Source of the DNA: Mailhella sp.
GTDB lineage: Bacteria > Desulfobacterota > Desulfovibrionia > Desulfovibrionales > Desulfovibrionaceae
Assembly: GCA_024404335.1 (NCBI GenBank)
Contig: JAKSQA010000051.1
Span: 1 to 7,056 of the forward strand
Direction: 5' to 3'
DNA length: 7,056 nt
Notes under the pieces: model-generated
Seen by the model: only the letters and a program-made list of their open reading frames with translations
Database searches by the model: none
Told to the model about the DNA's origin: nothing
Program-made: the position numbers and the translations under genes
In this document: positions 1 through 5,111 of the stretch, in pieces
Layout: the number at the start of each line of letters is the position of its first letter
Position numbering within the stretch: position 1 is the stretch's first letter

Positions 1-128
1 AACTCGGCCTCAAGCTCGCGAACGATGCGGCTCAGATTCGGCTGGGCCATGAAAAGCGTCTTGGCGGCGCCGGATATGGAGCCGCAGCGTGCTATCTCGA
101 CTACGCAGCGCAGATCGTCGAAGTCCAT
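1..128 (-). CDS. LysR-type transcriptional regulator, N-terminal fragment (cut by window edge)
   Basis: Reading leftward from an ATG at 128-126, the first 42 codons give a protein starting MDFDDLRCVVEIARCGSISG, followed by AAKTLFMAQPNLSRIVRELE. This is the winged helix-turn-helix of LysR-type regulators: the opening helix, the SISGAAKTLF scaffold helix, and the recognition helix QPNLSRIVRELE, where Q-P/S-x-L-S-R is the family hallmark. The start is supported by GGAGGAG at 133-139 on the minus strand, 4 nt upstream. The effector-binding domain lies outside the window, so neither ligand nor target can be named. LysR proteins are usually homotetramers that autoregulate and often control a divergent neighbour. 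Here the divergent side has no obvious protein gene for about 540 bp, which is unusual. Family assignment is secure; function is unknown. Confidence 0.9.
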   Translation of the reverse strand, partial: MDFDDLRCVVEIARCGSISGAAKTLFMAQPNLSRIVRELEAE

Positions 129-201
129 ATATCTCCTCCGTTTTGAGGGCCGTCATGACTTGGTTGCGGACTCTGCTTTTAATATATGGAAAATTATATG
201 G
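125..201. repeat. TATATGG/CCATATA 7-mers around the LysR-type gene start (putative operators)
   Basis: TATATGG occurs at 183-189 and 195-201 as direct repeats 12 bp apart, about one helical turn. The inverted form CCATATA lies at 125-131 across the regulator's start codon. Two further copies in inverted orientation are at 549-555 and 561-567. I saw no copy elsewhere in the window. Five copies of one 7-mer in under 600 bp is far more than expected by chance in GC-rich DNA. The copies at 183-201 overlap the likely -10 of the regulator. An operator role is inference. Confidence 0.45.
181..198 (-). promoter_or_regulatory. Probable -10 region of the LysR-type regulator gene
   Basis: The minus strand carries a perfect TATAAT at 198-193, with a second -10-like TATATT at 186-181 just downstream. 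Initiation near 185 would give a 5' leader of about 57 nt before the ATG at 128. No good -35 box sits 17 nt upstream of TATAAT; the nearest TTGAAG is 22 nt away, so the promoter may need an activator. The surrounding stretch 178-216 is strikingly AT-rich for this window. Two TATATGG copies (183-189 and 195-201) overlap the -10 region, which would suit autoregulation. Confidence 0.45.
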
Positions 202-318
202 CTCTATATAAAAAAAGCGGCTTCAAAAGTACAGGTTTCAGTGTATTGAGAAAACAGGCACATGATTCAGCCCTGCGGATCCTTCGGATAGCAAAGGGCG
301 GCGTGCCTGCTGTGAAAA

Positions 319-371
319 CGTGCGGGACAGTCTGATGATACGGAAAAGACGCCATGTCCGCACGCATTTTT
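319..371. terminator. Terminator-like hairpin with a bulged stem, possibly bidirectional
   Basis: CGTGCGGGACA at 319-329 pairs with TGTCCGCACG at 355-364: ten pairs with one bulged G. Within the loop, GTCT (330-333) can pair with AGAC (347-350). Five T residues follow at 367-371 on the plus strand, and AAAA at 315-318 gives four T on the minus strand. It could end a short plus-strand transcript or a minus-strand one heading to the LysR-type gene. The 25-nt apical part is large for a standard terminator, so it may instead be a piece of structured RNA. Confidence 0.3.
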
Positions 372-420
372 CAGCCCCTTATCGCAGACGTCTTCCAAAG
401 CTCCAACCGCTTTGCATAGC

Positions 421-464
421 CGATGCGGCGCGGATTCTCGTAACCTCCTCCCGCTGCCGCATCG
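421..464. repeat. Perfect 9-bp inverted repeat with 26-nt spacer
   Basis: CGATGCGGC (421-429) and GCCGCATCG (456-464) are exact reverse complements. The spacer contains CCTCC at 445-449. No T-tract follows, so this is not an intrinsic terminator; it is more likely a stem in a transcript or an interrupted protein-binding dyad. Confidence 0.4.
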
Positions 465-547
465 CAGAGCCATCCGGATCGGCATCGGATGCCTGAGGTG
501 TGCAGGCGGTGCGCTCAATGGAGCCGGAATACGTCCTAGTGGGGGAC

Positions 548-568
548 CCCATATAGATGCTATATGGG
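548..568. promoter_or_regulatory. Perfect interrupted dyad, LysR-box-like
   Basis: CCCATATA (548-555) and TATATGGG (561-568) are exact reverse complements around the 5-nt centre GATGC. The core has the T-N11-A spacing (T552 to A564) inside a dyad that typifies LysR-type binding sites. Its half-sites share the TATATGG 7-mer with the copies at the LysR-type gene's own promoter, 350-440 bp away. A binding role for the neighbouring regulator is a reasonable inference. As RNA it would be a 21-nt AT-rich hairpin. Confidence 0.4.
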
Positions 569-668
569 TATGGAGTCGTCCGCCCTGCGGACGGAGCGGC
601 TTCCGCCTTTCCTTCTTCTCCTGGCGCTGCGTACGGCAAGTGTGCGGCCGTATCCATCCTGAGGCGGA

Positions 669-718
669 ACCGCATGAAAAAAGGGAGCTCGCATGCGAGC
701 TCCCTTTTTTCATGCGGT
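669..718. terminator. Perfect 50-bp palindrome, bidirectional intrinsic terminator downstream of pgm
   Basis: Every base from 669 to 718 pairs with its mirror partner around the 693/694 axis. The core is GGGAGCTCGC/GCGAGCTCCC, flanked by A6 (677-682) and T6 (705-710), so either strand reads as a GC-rich stem followed by six U. Outside the A/T tracts the symmetry continues with ACCGCATG/CATGCGGT. The palindrome begins 10 bp past the pgm stop codon on the minus strand, so pgm is the obvious client. On the plus strand no gene runs into it, which leaves the second direction unexplained. Confidence 0.88.
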
Positions 719-728
719 ATGGAGAGGG

Positions 729-2381
729 CTATTCGCCGGCAAGGCCGGAGAGGAAGGCCTGGGCCTCCTCTTGCATCCTGGCGAAGTGCTCCTCACCCTT
801 GAAGTCTTCCATGTAGAGCTTGTAGATGGGCTCGGTGCCGGAAGGACGCCCGGCGAACCAGCCGTCGTCGGTGACGACCTTGAGGCCGCCGACGGGGGCG
901 TTGTTGCCGGGGGCGTTGGTGAGGACGGCACGCACGGCGGAGCCGGCGAGTTCCTTCATCGTGACGCTTTCGGGCGAAATCGTCTTGAATGCGGCCTTCA
1001 TGGCGGGAGTCATGGGGGAGTCTATGCGGCGGTAGACGGGCGCGCCGAACTTCTCCTCAAGCTCATGATAGATGGCGGAGGGAGCCTTGCCTGTCTTGGC
1101 CGTGATTTCCGCGGCGAGCAGACAGAGGATGAGGCCGTCCTTGTCGGTGCTCCAGGGCAGGCAGTCGGCGCGGAGGAAGGAAGCTCCCGCGCTTTCCTCG
1201 CAGCCGAGGCAGCAGGTGCCGGAATGGAGGCCGGGCACGAACCACTTGAAGCCGACGGGCACTTCCATGACCTGGCGGCCGTGGGATTCCGCCACCCTGT
1301 TGAGCATGGAGCTGGTCACCACGGTCTTGCCGATGGCGGCGTCGCTGCGCCAGGCCCTGCGGAAGCCGTCCCTGCTGTCGCGGATGAGGAAGTCGACGAC
1401 GACGGAGAGGTAGTGGTTGGGGTTCATGAGCCCCTCGGGGGTGACGATGCCGTGGCGGTCGGAATCGGGATCGCAGGCGAAGGCGATGTCGAACCGGTCG
1501 CGGAGCTTGAGCAGCTCGGCCATGGCATAGGGGGAGGAGCAGTCCATGCGGATCTTGCCGTCGTGGTCGAGGGGCATGAAGCGGAAGTCGGCTTCATAGA
1601 CGGGGTTCGTGTCTTCGATGCTCAGGCCGTAGCGTTCGGCGATGGGGCCCCAGTAGGCGAGGCTTGCGCCGCCGAGGGGGTTGACGCCGAGCTTGAGCCC
1701 TGCGGCCGCGATGGCGGGGAGGTCGATGACGTTGCGGAGGTCTTCCACATAGGCGGAGACGTAGTCATGCTCCTTCACGAAGCCGGAGCGGAGGGCCTTG
1801 TAGAGGCTCACGCGCTTCACATCGCGGTTGCCGTCTTCAAGAAGGCGGTTGGCGCGTTCCTGGATGCGGGCGGTGAGGGTGGTGTCGGCAGGGCCGCCAT
1901 GAGGGGGATTGTACTTGAATCCGCCGTCCTGGGGAGGATTGTGCGAAGGCGTGATGACGATGCCGTCGGCCTGCGCGGTGTTGGCTCGGTTCCAGCTGAG
2001 GATGGCGTGCGAGATGCCGGGGGTGGGGGTGTAGCCGTGGCCGGTCTGCACCATGGTGACGACGCCGTTGGCGGCGAGGACCTCGAGCGCGGTGCGCCAT
2101 GCGGGTTCGGAAAGGGCATGGGGGTCCTTGCCGAGGAAGAGCGGGCCCGTGATGCCTTCAGCCTTGCGGACGTCGCATACGGCCTGCGTGACCGCGAGGA
2201 TATGCGCTTCGTTGAAGCTCGTGCGGAGCGAGGATCCGCGGTGGCCCGAAGTGCCGAAGGAAACGGCCTGGTCGGCGATGTCGGCCGAGGGGATATTGGT
2301 GTAGTAGGAGGATATGAGTTCGGGGATATTGGTGAGCTGGTCGGGGCGCGGCAGCTTGCCGGCCTGGGGATGAAGCGCCAT
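729..2381 (-). CDS. pgm: Phosphoglucomutase (alpha-D-glucose phosphate-specific)
   Basis: Cytoplasmic enzyme interconverting glucose-1-phosphate and glucose-6-phosphate (EC 5.4.2.2), linking glycolysis to glycogen, UDP-glucose and envelope sugars. At 550 aa it matches the usual length (E. coli about 546) and resembles E. coli Pgm throughout, from MALHPQAG onward. Visible signatures: SFGTSGHRGS (41-50); catalytic phosphoserine loop TPSHNPPQDGG with Ser146; Mg-binding DPDSDRHG (304-311); sugar-binding loop CEESAGASF (394-402); phosphate-binding RPSGTEPIYK (512-521). The ATG at 2381 has AGGAG 7 nt upstream, a likely promoter lies 50-75 bp upstream, and a strong terminator follows, so it is probably monocistronic. 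Oddity: the sugar-binding loop has Cys394 where E. coli has Gly (GCEES for GGEES), in a cluster Cys390, Cys391, Cys394, Cys407. Long open frames antisense to it are shadows. Confidence 0.96.
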   Translation of the reverse strand: MALHPQAGKLPRPDQLTNIPELISSYYTNIPSADIADQAVSFGTSGHRGSSLRTSFNEAHILAVTQAVCDVRKAEGITGPLFLGKDPHALSEPAWRTALEVLAANGVVTMVQTGHGYTPTPGISHAILSWNRANTAQADGIVITPSHNPPQDGGFKYNPPHGGPADTTLTARIQERANRLLEDGNRDVKRVSLYKALRSGFVKEHDYVSAYVEDLRNVIDLPAIAAAGLKLGVNPLGGASLAYWGPIAERYGLSIEDTNPVYEADFRFMPLDHDGKIRMDCSSPYAMAELLKLRDRFDIAFACDPDSDRHGIVTPEGLMNPNHYLSVVVDFLIRDSRDGFRRAWRSDAAIGKTVVTSSMLNRVAESHGRQVMEVPVGFKWFVPGLHSGTCCLGCEESAGASFLRADCLPWSTDKDGLILCLLAAEITAKTGKAPSAIYHELEEKFGAPVYRRIDSPMTPAMKAAFKTISPESVTMKELAGSAVRAVLTNAPGNNAPVGGLKVVTDDGWFAGRPSGTEPIYKLYMEDFKGEEHFARMQEEAQAFLSGLAGE

Positions 2382-2431
2382 GGCGGTACTCCTGTTGCGG
2401 TATTCGGAGGAAAAGGCTTTGAGGATTCCAC

Positions 2432-2458
2432 CTTATAGGAAAACACGCCGCATGTTAA
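2432..2458 (-). promoter_or_regulatory. Probable sigma70 promoter of pgm
   Basis: On the minus strand TTAACA (2458-2453) and TATAAG (2437-2432) are separated by 15 bp. Each matches the -35 or -10 consensus at five of six positions, but the spacer is short. Initiation near 2425 would give a leader of about 44 nt before the pgm ATG. It lies in the 114-bp gap downstream of the YgjP-like gene, where I see no convincing terminator, so read-through from upstream is also possible. Confidence 0.45.
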
Positions 2459-2495
2459 TATGCCGATGAGGTGGAAAAAGGGGGGGCCTGGCCGT

Positions 2496-3275
2496 TCAGA
2501 CGATACGGGGGTGCTCGAGGCTCCATGCGCGTATGGCCGCCTCTCGGCGGGGGGCATCGGGGAGGAGCCTGGAGAGCAGGGCATGGAACTGCGGGCTGTG
2601 GTCCATCCTGCGCAGGTGGCAGAGCTCGTGGATCATGACGAACTCGATGAGCTCGGGCGGAAGCTCGACCAGCCGTGACGCGAGGACGATGGAGCCCTTC
2701 ACGGAGCAGCTTCCCCACCGGCTTTTCAGGGATCGGACGGCCAGGGAGGTGAAGTGCCTTCCGTCGCCGAGGATGCCGCATGCGCGGGCGTCGAGTTCCG
2801 AAAGCATGGGGGCGAGCAGACGCTTCGCCTCGGGAAGCCGCCATGCCGTATAGGCCTTGAGCAGGGCGTCGGGCGAGGCTTCGGCGCAGGGGACCTCCAT
2901 GGTCCCGTCTGCGACGCGGATGGCGCGGCCTCTGGCCGGCGGCACGCCGACCAGGCGCCTCATGATGCCGAGGTGGGGGATTTCGCCTCCTTCCCTGAAG
3001 TCCGGGAGCAGGCCTCTGTGGCTGGAGAAGTATTCCAGCTTTTTGAGTATCCACTGGCGGCGGGAGGCGAGGAAAGCCTCGACGACGGCATCGGTGGCGC
3101 CGAGCGGAGCGGCCGCCGCGAGGGAGAGGTCGGGGCGTATGGTGAGCGAGAGCGTGCGCCGTGCGCTTCGGCGGAGCGTGCAGACGATATCCGTCCCGGG
3201 AACGGTGATCTCCACAGGCGGGACGCGCTTCGTGCGGCGGCGTCCGGCTGCTGCGGATCGGAGGAATCCCATCAT
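2496..3275 (-). CDS. YgjP/DUF45-family metallopeptidase-like protein (SprT/M48-type zinc site)
   Basis: A 259-aa soluble protein. The C-terminal half carries the family signature: SRWGSC (185-190), then HELCH (His216, Glu217, His220) and a third probable zinc ligand, His226, in RRMDHSPQF. This is the HExxH metalloprotease arrangement of YgjP proteins, whose biological role is not well established. The N-terminal part (about 20-60) is basic, with a beta-rich segment VEITVPGTDIVCTLRRSARR typical of the family. The frame is open back to 3347, but I choose the ATG at 3275: it overlaps the upstream stop as ATGA and has AGGAGGT 8 nt upstream, while the extension is a low-complexity Arg-rich shadow of the preceding gene. 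A second ATG follows immediately. Peptidase activity is inferred; no secretion signal is seen. Confidence 0.85.
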   Translation of the reverse strand: MMGFLRSAAAGRRRTKRVPPVEITVPGTDIVCTLRRSARRTLSLTIRPDLSLAAAAPLGATDAVVEAFLASRRQWILKKLEYFSSHRGLLPDFREGGEIPHLGIMRRLVGVPPARGRAIRVADGTMEVPCAEASPDALLKAYTAWRLPEAKRLLAPMLSELDARACGILGDGRHFTSLAVRSLKSRWGSCSVKGSIVLASRLVELPPELIEFVMIHELCHLRRMDHSPQFHALLSRLLPDAPRREAAIRAWSLEHPRIV

Positions 3276-4072
3276 CGTCTCAGACCTCCTTCGGCGGCGG
3301 CATGGATGAGCAGGACAAGGGAGGCGGCTGCGGCGGATAGGGCGCATGCGGCGGCCGTGAGCGCCTCAGGCCCCGCGGGGGCGCGCAGTACGGCGGCGGC
3401 GCCGTCGATCGCCGCATAGCATACGGCGGGCCAGAGCAGGGCGGGGAGCATGCGCCCCTGGAGTATCTGACGCCGTGCCGTGAGGCAGACGCAGAGGAAG
3501 AGCACGGCGGAGAAGGGGGCCGGGAGGATGTGGACCGCCCCTTCCGTCAGCAGGGGGGCGGCGAAGGGGATGAGCGAAAGGACGAGGACGGAGATTCCGA
3601 AGCGCCGCAGCCTTGGAGATGCCGGTGAGGCGGCGCCGTCTTCGGTGGGGAGGAGCTTCTCCGCAAGATAGGAGGAGAGCAGGACGAGCGGGCATGCGGC
3701 TCCGAACGCGAACCGGGACAGAACGGCGGGGAGGAAGAGGATGGGGGCGCCGATCCAGCGCATGAAGGGCCCGGCGAGGGAGAGGAGGGCTGCCGCGAAG
3801 AAGCCGAACGTGATGAGCACGGCCCTGGAGTGCTCGCGGATGAGCTCGGCATCGGTGCGGGTGCGGTCGGAGAATGCGTACAGCGCGGAGGGCAGCGATG
3901 ATGAGAGCGCGCATATCACGGCGAACCTGGTCCAGTCGGGCCCCGGAGCGAGGCATCCGGCCGAGCCGAGCAGGTCGGCGCAGACGAAGGTCAGCGCACA
4001 GAAAAGCGGCACGGGCAGTATGGCCGTGGAGAAGGCGAGAAGGCAGCGCATCATGGGGGGCAGGGAGGGCAT
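3272..4072 (-). CDS. Uncharacterised multi-spanning membrane protein
   Basis: A 266-aa hydrophobic protein that I do not recognise. From the translation, about seven or eight membrane segments can be drawn, roughly at residues 9-33, 48-67, 83-101, 108-137 (one or two), 148-165, 169-188, 199-219 and 227-248. Short charged links lie between them, the longest being SDRTRTDAELIREHSRA (68-84) and LPTEDGAASPASPRLRR (141-157). There is no catalytic motif, cofactor motif or cleavable lipobox. The frame is open to 4339, but the ATG at 4072 is chosen: an AGAGGA lies just upstream and a plausible promoter sits 37-64 bp away, so the longer version would start upstream of its own promoter. The stop overlaps the start of the YgjP-like gene (ATGA), indicating translational coupling and possibly a shared role. 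A small transporter or polytopic sensor are both possible; neither is supported by a motif. Confidence 0.7.
   Translation of the reverse strand: MPSLPPMMRCLLAFSTAILPVPLFCALTFVCADLLGSAGCLAPGPDWTRFAVICALSSSLPSALYAFSDRTRTDAELIREHSRAVLITFGFFAAALLSLAGPFMRWIGAPILFLPAVLSRFAFGAACPLVLLSSYLAEKLLPTEDGAASPASPRLRRFGISVLVLSLIPFAAPLLTEGAVHILPAPFSAVLFLCVCLTARRQILQGRMLPALLWPAVCYAAIDGAAAVLRAPAGPEALTAAACALSAAAASLVLLIHAAAEGGLRR
3284..3290 (-). promoter_or_regulatory. Strong Shine-Dalgarno fixing the start of the YgjP-like gene
   Basis: AGGAGGT on the minus strand, 8 nt upstream of the ATG at 3275, embedded in the last codons of the preceding membrane-protein gene. It is a near-ideal anti-16S match and decides against the longer frame starting at 3347. 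Confidence 0.75.
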
Positions 4073-4089
4073 GGATCCTCTTTGAAGGG

Positions 4090-4103
4090 CAGACTTGCGT
4101 CTG
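4090..4103. promoter_or_regulatory. Small perfect dyad at the presumed transcription start of the membrane-protein unit
   Basis: CAGAC (4090-4094) and GTCTG (4099-4103) are exact reverse complements around TTGC. The dyad coincides with the expected initiation site on the minus strand, where it could be a repressor operator or a 5'-end hairpin. No regulator can be assigned. Confidence 0.3.
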
Positions 4104-4108
4104 TTCAG

Positions 4109-4136
4109 GATATACTTTGCCGGCCCCTTCCTGCAA
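4109..4136 (-). promoter_or_regulatory. Probable sigma70 promoter of the membrane protein / YgjP-like pair
   Basis: On the minus strand TTGCAG (4136-4131) and TATATC (4114-4109) are spaced 16 bp. Initiation near 4102 gives a leader of about 30 nt before the ATG at 4072. It is back-to-back with the rplU promoter at 4161-4189. Confidence 0.5.
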
Positions 4137-4160
4137 CGGGGAAAAAACAGGAGAAAAGGC

Positions 4161-4189
4161 TTGTCAATGTGGCGGGAAGAGTGTATAGC
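4161..4189 (+). promoter_or_regulatory. Sigma70-type promoter for rplU-rpmA(-obgE-proB)
   Basis: TTGTCA (4161-4166) and TATAGC (4184-4189) are separated by the ideal 17 bp. Initiation near 4196 gives a leader of about 200 nt before rplU. This is the best promoter in the window, as expected for ribosomal protein genes. Confidence 0.65.
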
Positions 4190-4195
4190 AATCCG

Positions 4196-4397
4196 TCGGA
4201 TGTCCGCAGAAGGCATCCTAGCACTTGCCTGTATGGAAAAGCCGCCCTCCAAAAAGGGCGCACCTGCACCGATCAGCGGGAACAGGTCGTCATGCCTGCC
4301 AGCATCATCCAGGGAGTGTGCCGCCGCAAGGCGGATCATGTTTTACCCGCATGTTGTGGGCAGGCTCATTTCTGACCCGTTCCAATCGGAGGTTTCC
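4196..4397 (+). promoter_or_regulatory. Long structured 5' leader of rplU, candidate autoregulatory leader
   Basis: About 200 nt lie between the presumed start and the rplU ATG, with no convincing leader ORF. Visible hairpins: CGCCCT/AGGGCG at 4243-4260 (loop CCAAAA); CCGCC/GGCGG at 4321-4334 closed by a GCAA tetraloop; CCCGCA/TGTGGG at 4346-4360 with one G-U pair; and a long-range 7-bp pairing GCCTGCC (4294-4300) with GGCAGGC (4360-4366) enclosing the last two. The last two stems share G4360. Ribosomal protein operons are commonly feedback-controlled through such leaders, and an L21 leader is known in Firmicutes, but I cannot say this one matches it. Confidence 0.4.
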
Positions 4398-4706
4398 ATG
4401 TACGCTATTGTTGAAGTTCTCGGCAAGCAGTACCGTGTCCAGGAAGGCGCCAAGGTCGTCGTCGACCTCATGGACGCTGAGAAGGACAGCGAAGTCACCC
4501 TCGACCGCGTGCTCATGATCGGCGGCGAAGCCGCCAAGATCGGCACCCCCGTCGTTGAAGGCGCCAAAGTGACCGCCAAGGTTGTCGACCACATCCTCGG
4601 CGACAAGGTCGTGGTGTTCAAGCACAAGCGCCGCAAGGCCGAACGCCGCACCCAGGGCCATCGTCAGCAGTACACTGTTCTTACCGTTACCGGCATCGTC
4701 GCGTAA
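4398..4706 (+). CDS. rplU: 50S ribosomal protein bL21
   Basis: A 102-aa protein, the normal L21 length, starting MYAIVEVLGKQYRVQEGAKV. It carries the characteristic late basic segment KHKRRKAERRTQGHRQQYT (about 75-93), which corresponds to the family's rRNA-binding signature F-K-x-K-R-R-K. L21 binds 23S rRNA in the early assembling large subunit. The ATG has GGAGGT at 4388-4393. rpmA follows after 31 bp with no terminator between them, the near-universal L21-L27 pairing. A good sigma70 promoter and a long structured leader precede it. Confidence 0.98.
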   Translation: MYAIVEVLGKQYRVQEGAKVVVDLMDAEKDSEVTLDRVLMIGGEAAKIGTPVVEGAKVTAKVVDHILGDKVVVFKHKRRKAERRTQGHRQQYTVLTVTGIVA

Positions 4707-4737
4707 GCGTCGGTCCGTTCTTTGAAGGAGTATCATC

Positions 4738-5019
4738 ATGGCACATAAGAAAGCAGGCGGCAGCTCCCGCAACGGTCGTGACAGTGCAGGTCAGCGCAGA
4801 GGCGTGAAGCGCTTCGCCGGACAGAAGGTCCTCGCCGGCAGCATCATCGTCCGTCAGCTCGGCACCGTGATCTTCCCCGGCGCCAACGTCGGCATGGGCC
4901 GCGACTACACCCTCTTCGCCAAGTGCGACGGCGTGGTTAAGGTTGAAACCTTCTACCGCAAGCGCCACCAGCACAAGCGCGTGTGCATCGTTCCTTTTGA
5001 AGAGAACGCTGCCGCGTAA
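4738..5019 (+). CDS. rpmA: 50S ribosomal protein bL27
   Basis: A 93-aa protein beginning [20 protein letters not shown], the diagnostic L27 N-terminus. That flexible arm reaches toward the peptidyl-transferase centre and contacts tRNA. The rest ([20 protein letters not shown], then [20 protein letters not shown]) is typical of the family. It lacks the cleavable N-terminal extension found on L27 in Firmicutes such as Staphylococcus, which argues for a proteobacterial-type lineage. AAGGAG at 4725-4730 lies 7 nt before the ATG. An intrinsic terminator follows the stop by about 20 bp. Confidence 0.98.
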   Translation: MAHKKAGGSSRNGRDSAGQRRGVKRFAGQKVLAGSIIVRQLGTVIFPGANVGMGRDYTLFAKCDGVVKVETFYRKRHQHKRVCIVPFEENAAA

Positions 5020-5038
5020 GGGATTCCATCCTGAAGTC

Positions 5039-5071
5039 AAGGCGAGAGAGGCAATGCTTCTCTCGCCTTTT
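5039..5071 (+). terminator. Intrinsic terminator between rpmA and obgE
   Basis: AAGGCGAGAGAGGC (5039-5052) pairs with GCTTCTCTCGCCTT (5056-5069) around an AAT triloop: a stem of 14 pairs including one G-U, running into a short T-tract (5068-5071). The tract is short and no strong promoter is seen before obgE, so it is probably a partial terminator that lowers obgE/proB expression relative to rplU/rpmA. Confidence 0.75.
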
Positions 5072-5086
5072 CGATTAAATTCTACC

Positions 5087-5107
5087 CCGCCGGCTTTGCC
5101 GGGGAGG
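5087..5107 (+). promoter_or_regulatory. Hairpin touching the obgE Shine-Dalgarno
   Basis: CCGGC (5090-5094) and GCCGG (5098-5102) form a stem with a TTT loop. With G5089 bulged it extends by C5088-G5103 and C5087-G5104, which takes up the first two G of the GGAGG ribosome binding site at 5103-5107. The AUG follows 4 nt later. This could limit Obg translation; the effect is inferred. Confidence 0.4.
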
Positions 5108-5111
5108 AACC

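Larger units (their letters stand above)
129..668. other. Gap without a convincing protein gene; repeats and several hairpins
   Basis: This 540-bp stretch separates the LysR-type gene from pgm and its terminator. Frames open for up to about 150 codons exist on both strands, but they begin inside the terminator palindrome or run through it into pgm antisense, lack ribosome binding sites and give Arg/Ser/Pro/Cys-rich translations like nothing I recognise, so I do not call them. What can be seen is the AT-rich regulator promoter (178-216), five TATATGG/CCATATA motifs, and hairpins at 319-364, 421-464, 481-493 (GGCAT/ATGCC, loop CGG), 548-568 and 577-593 (7-bp stem CGTCCGC/GCGGACG, loop CCT). No tRNA shape or CRISPR-type array is present. 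A structured non-coding transcript, possibly plus-strand and ending in the 669-718 palindrome, or a decayed gene would both fit. No clear sigma70 promoter was found for such a transcript. Confidence 0.5.

Noticed and set aside
541..593. Clustered hairpins read as a CRISPR or REP-type array
   Set aside because: The hairpins differ in sequence and spacing, and there is no regular direct repeat with spacers.
267..816. Open frames of 81-148 codons on both strands across the 260-800 region
   Set aside because: They start within or read straight through the terminator palindrome or pgm, lack Shine-Dalgarno sequences and show no recognisable family or plausible composition.
693..2438. A 581-codon open frame on the plus strand, antisense to pgm
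   Set aside because: It begins inside the terminator palindrome, has no ribosome binding site and gives a Gly/Ala/Val/Asp-rich translation. It is the usual product of strong GC bias at third codon positions of pgm on the other strand.
2470..2495. C7-T5 run on the minus strand after the YgjP-like gene as a terminator
   Set aside because: The preceding GGCCAGGCC cannot form a stable stem with a proper loop next to the T-run, so I see no supported terminator there.
3276..3347. N-terminal extension of the YgjP-like protein starting at 3347
   Set aside because: The extension is Arg/Pro-rich shadow sequence of the preceding membrane gene, while the ATG at 3275 has a near-perfect Shine-Dalgarno and an ATGA overlap.
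4073..4339. 89-residue N-terminal extension of the membrane protein, up to an ATG at 4339
   Set aside because: It would run antisense through the rplU leader and promoter, is not hydrophobic, and would start upstream of the gene's own likely promoter.
4095..4397. Longer L21 frame starting at 4095
   Set aside because: It adds 101 residues unlike L21. The ATG at 4398 has a good Shine-Dalgarno and gives the standard 102-aa protein.
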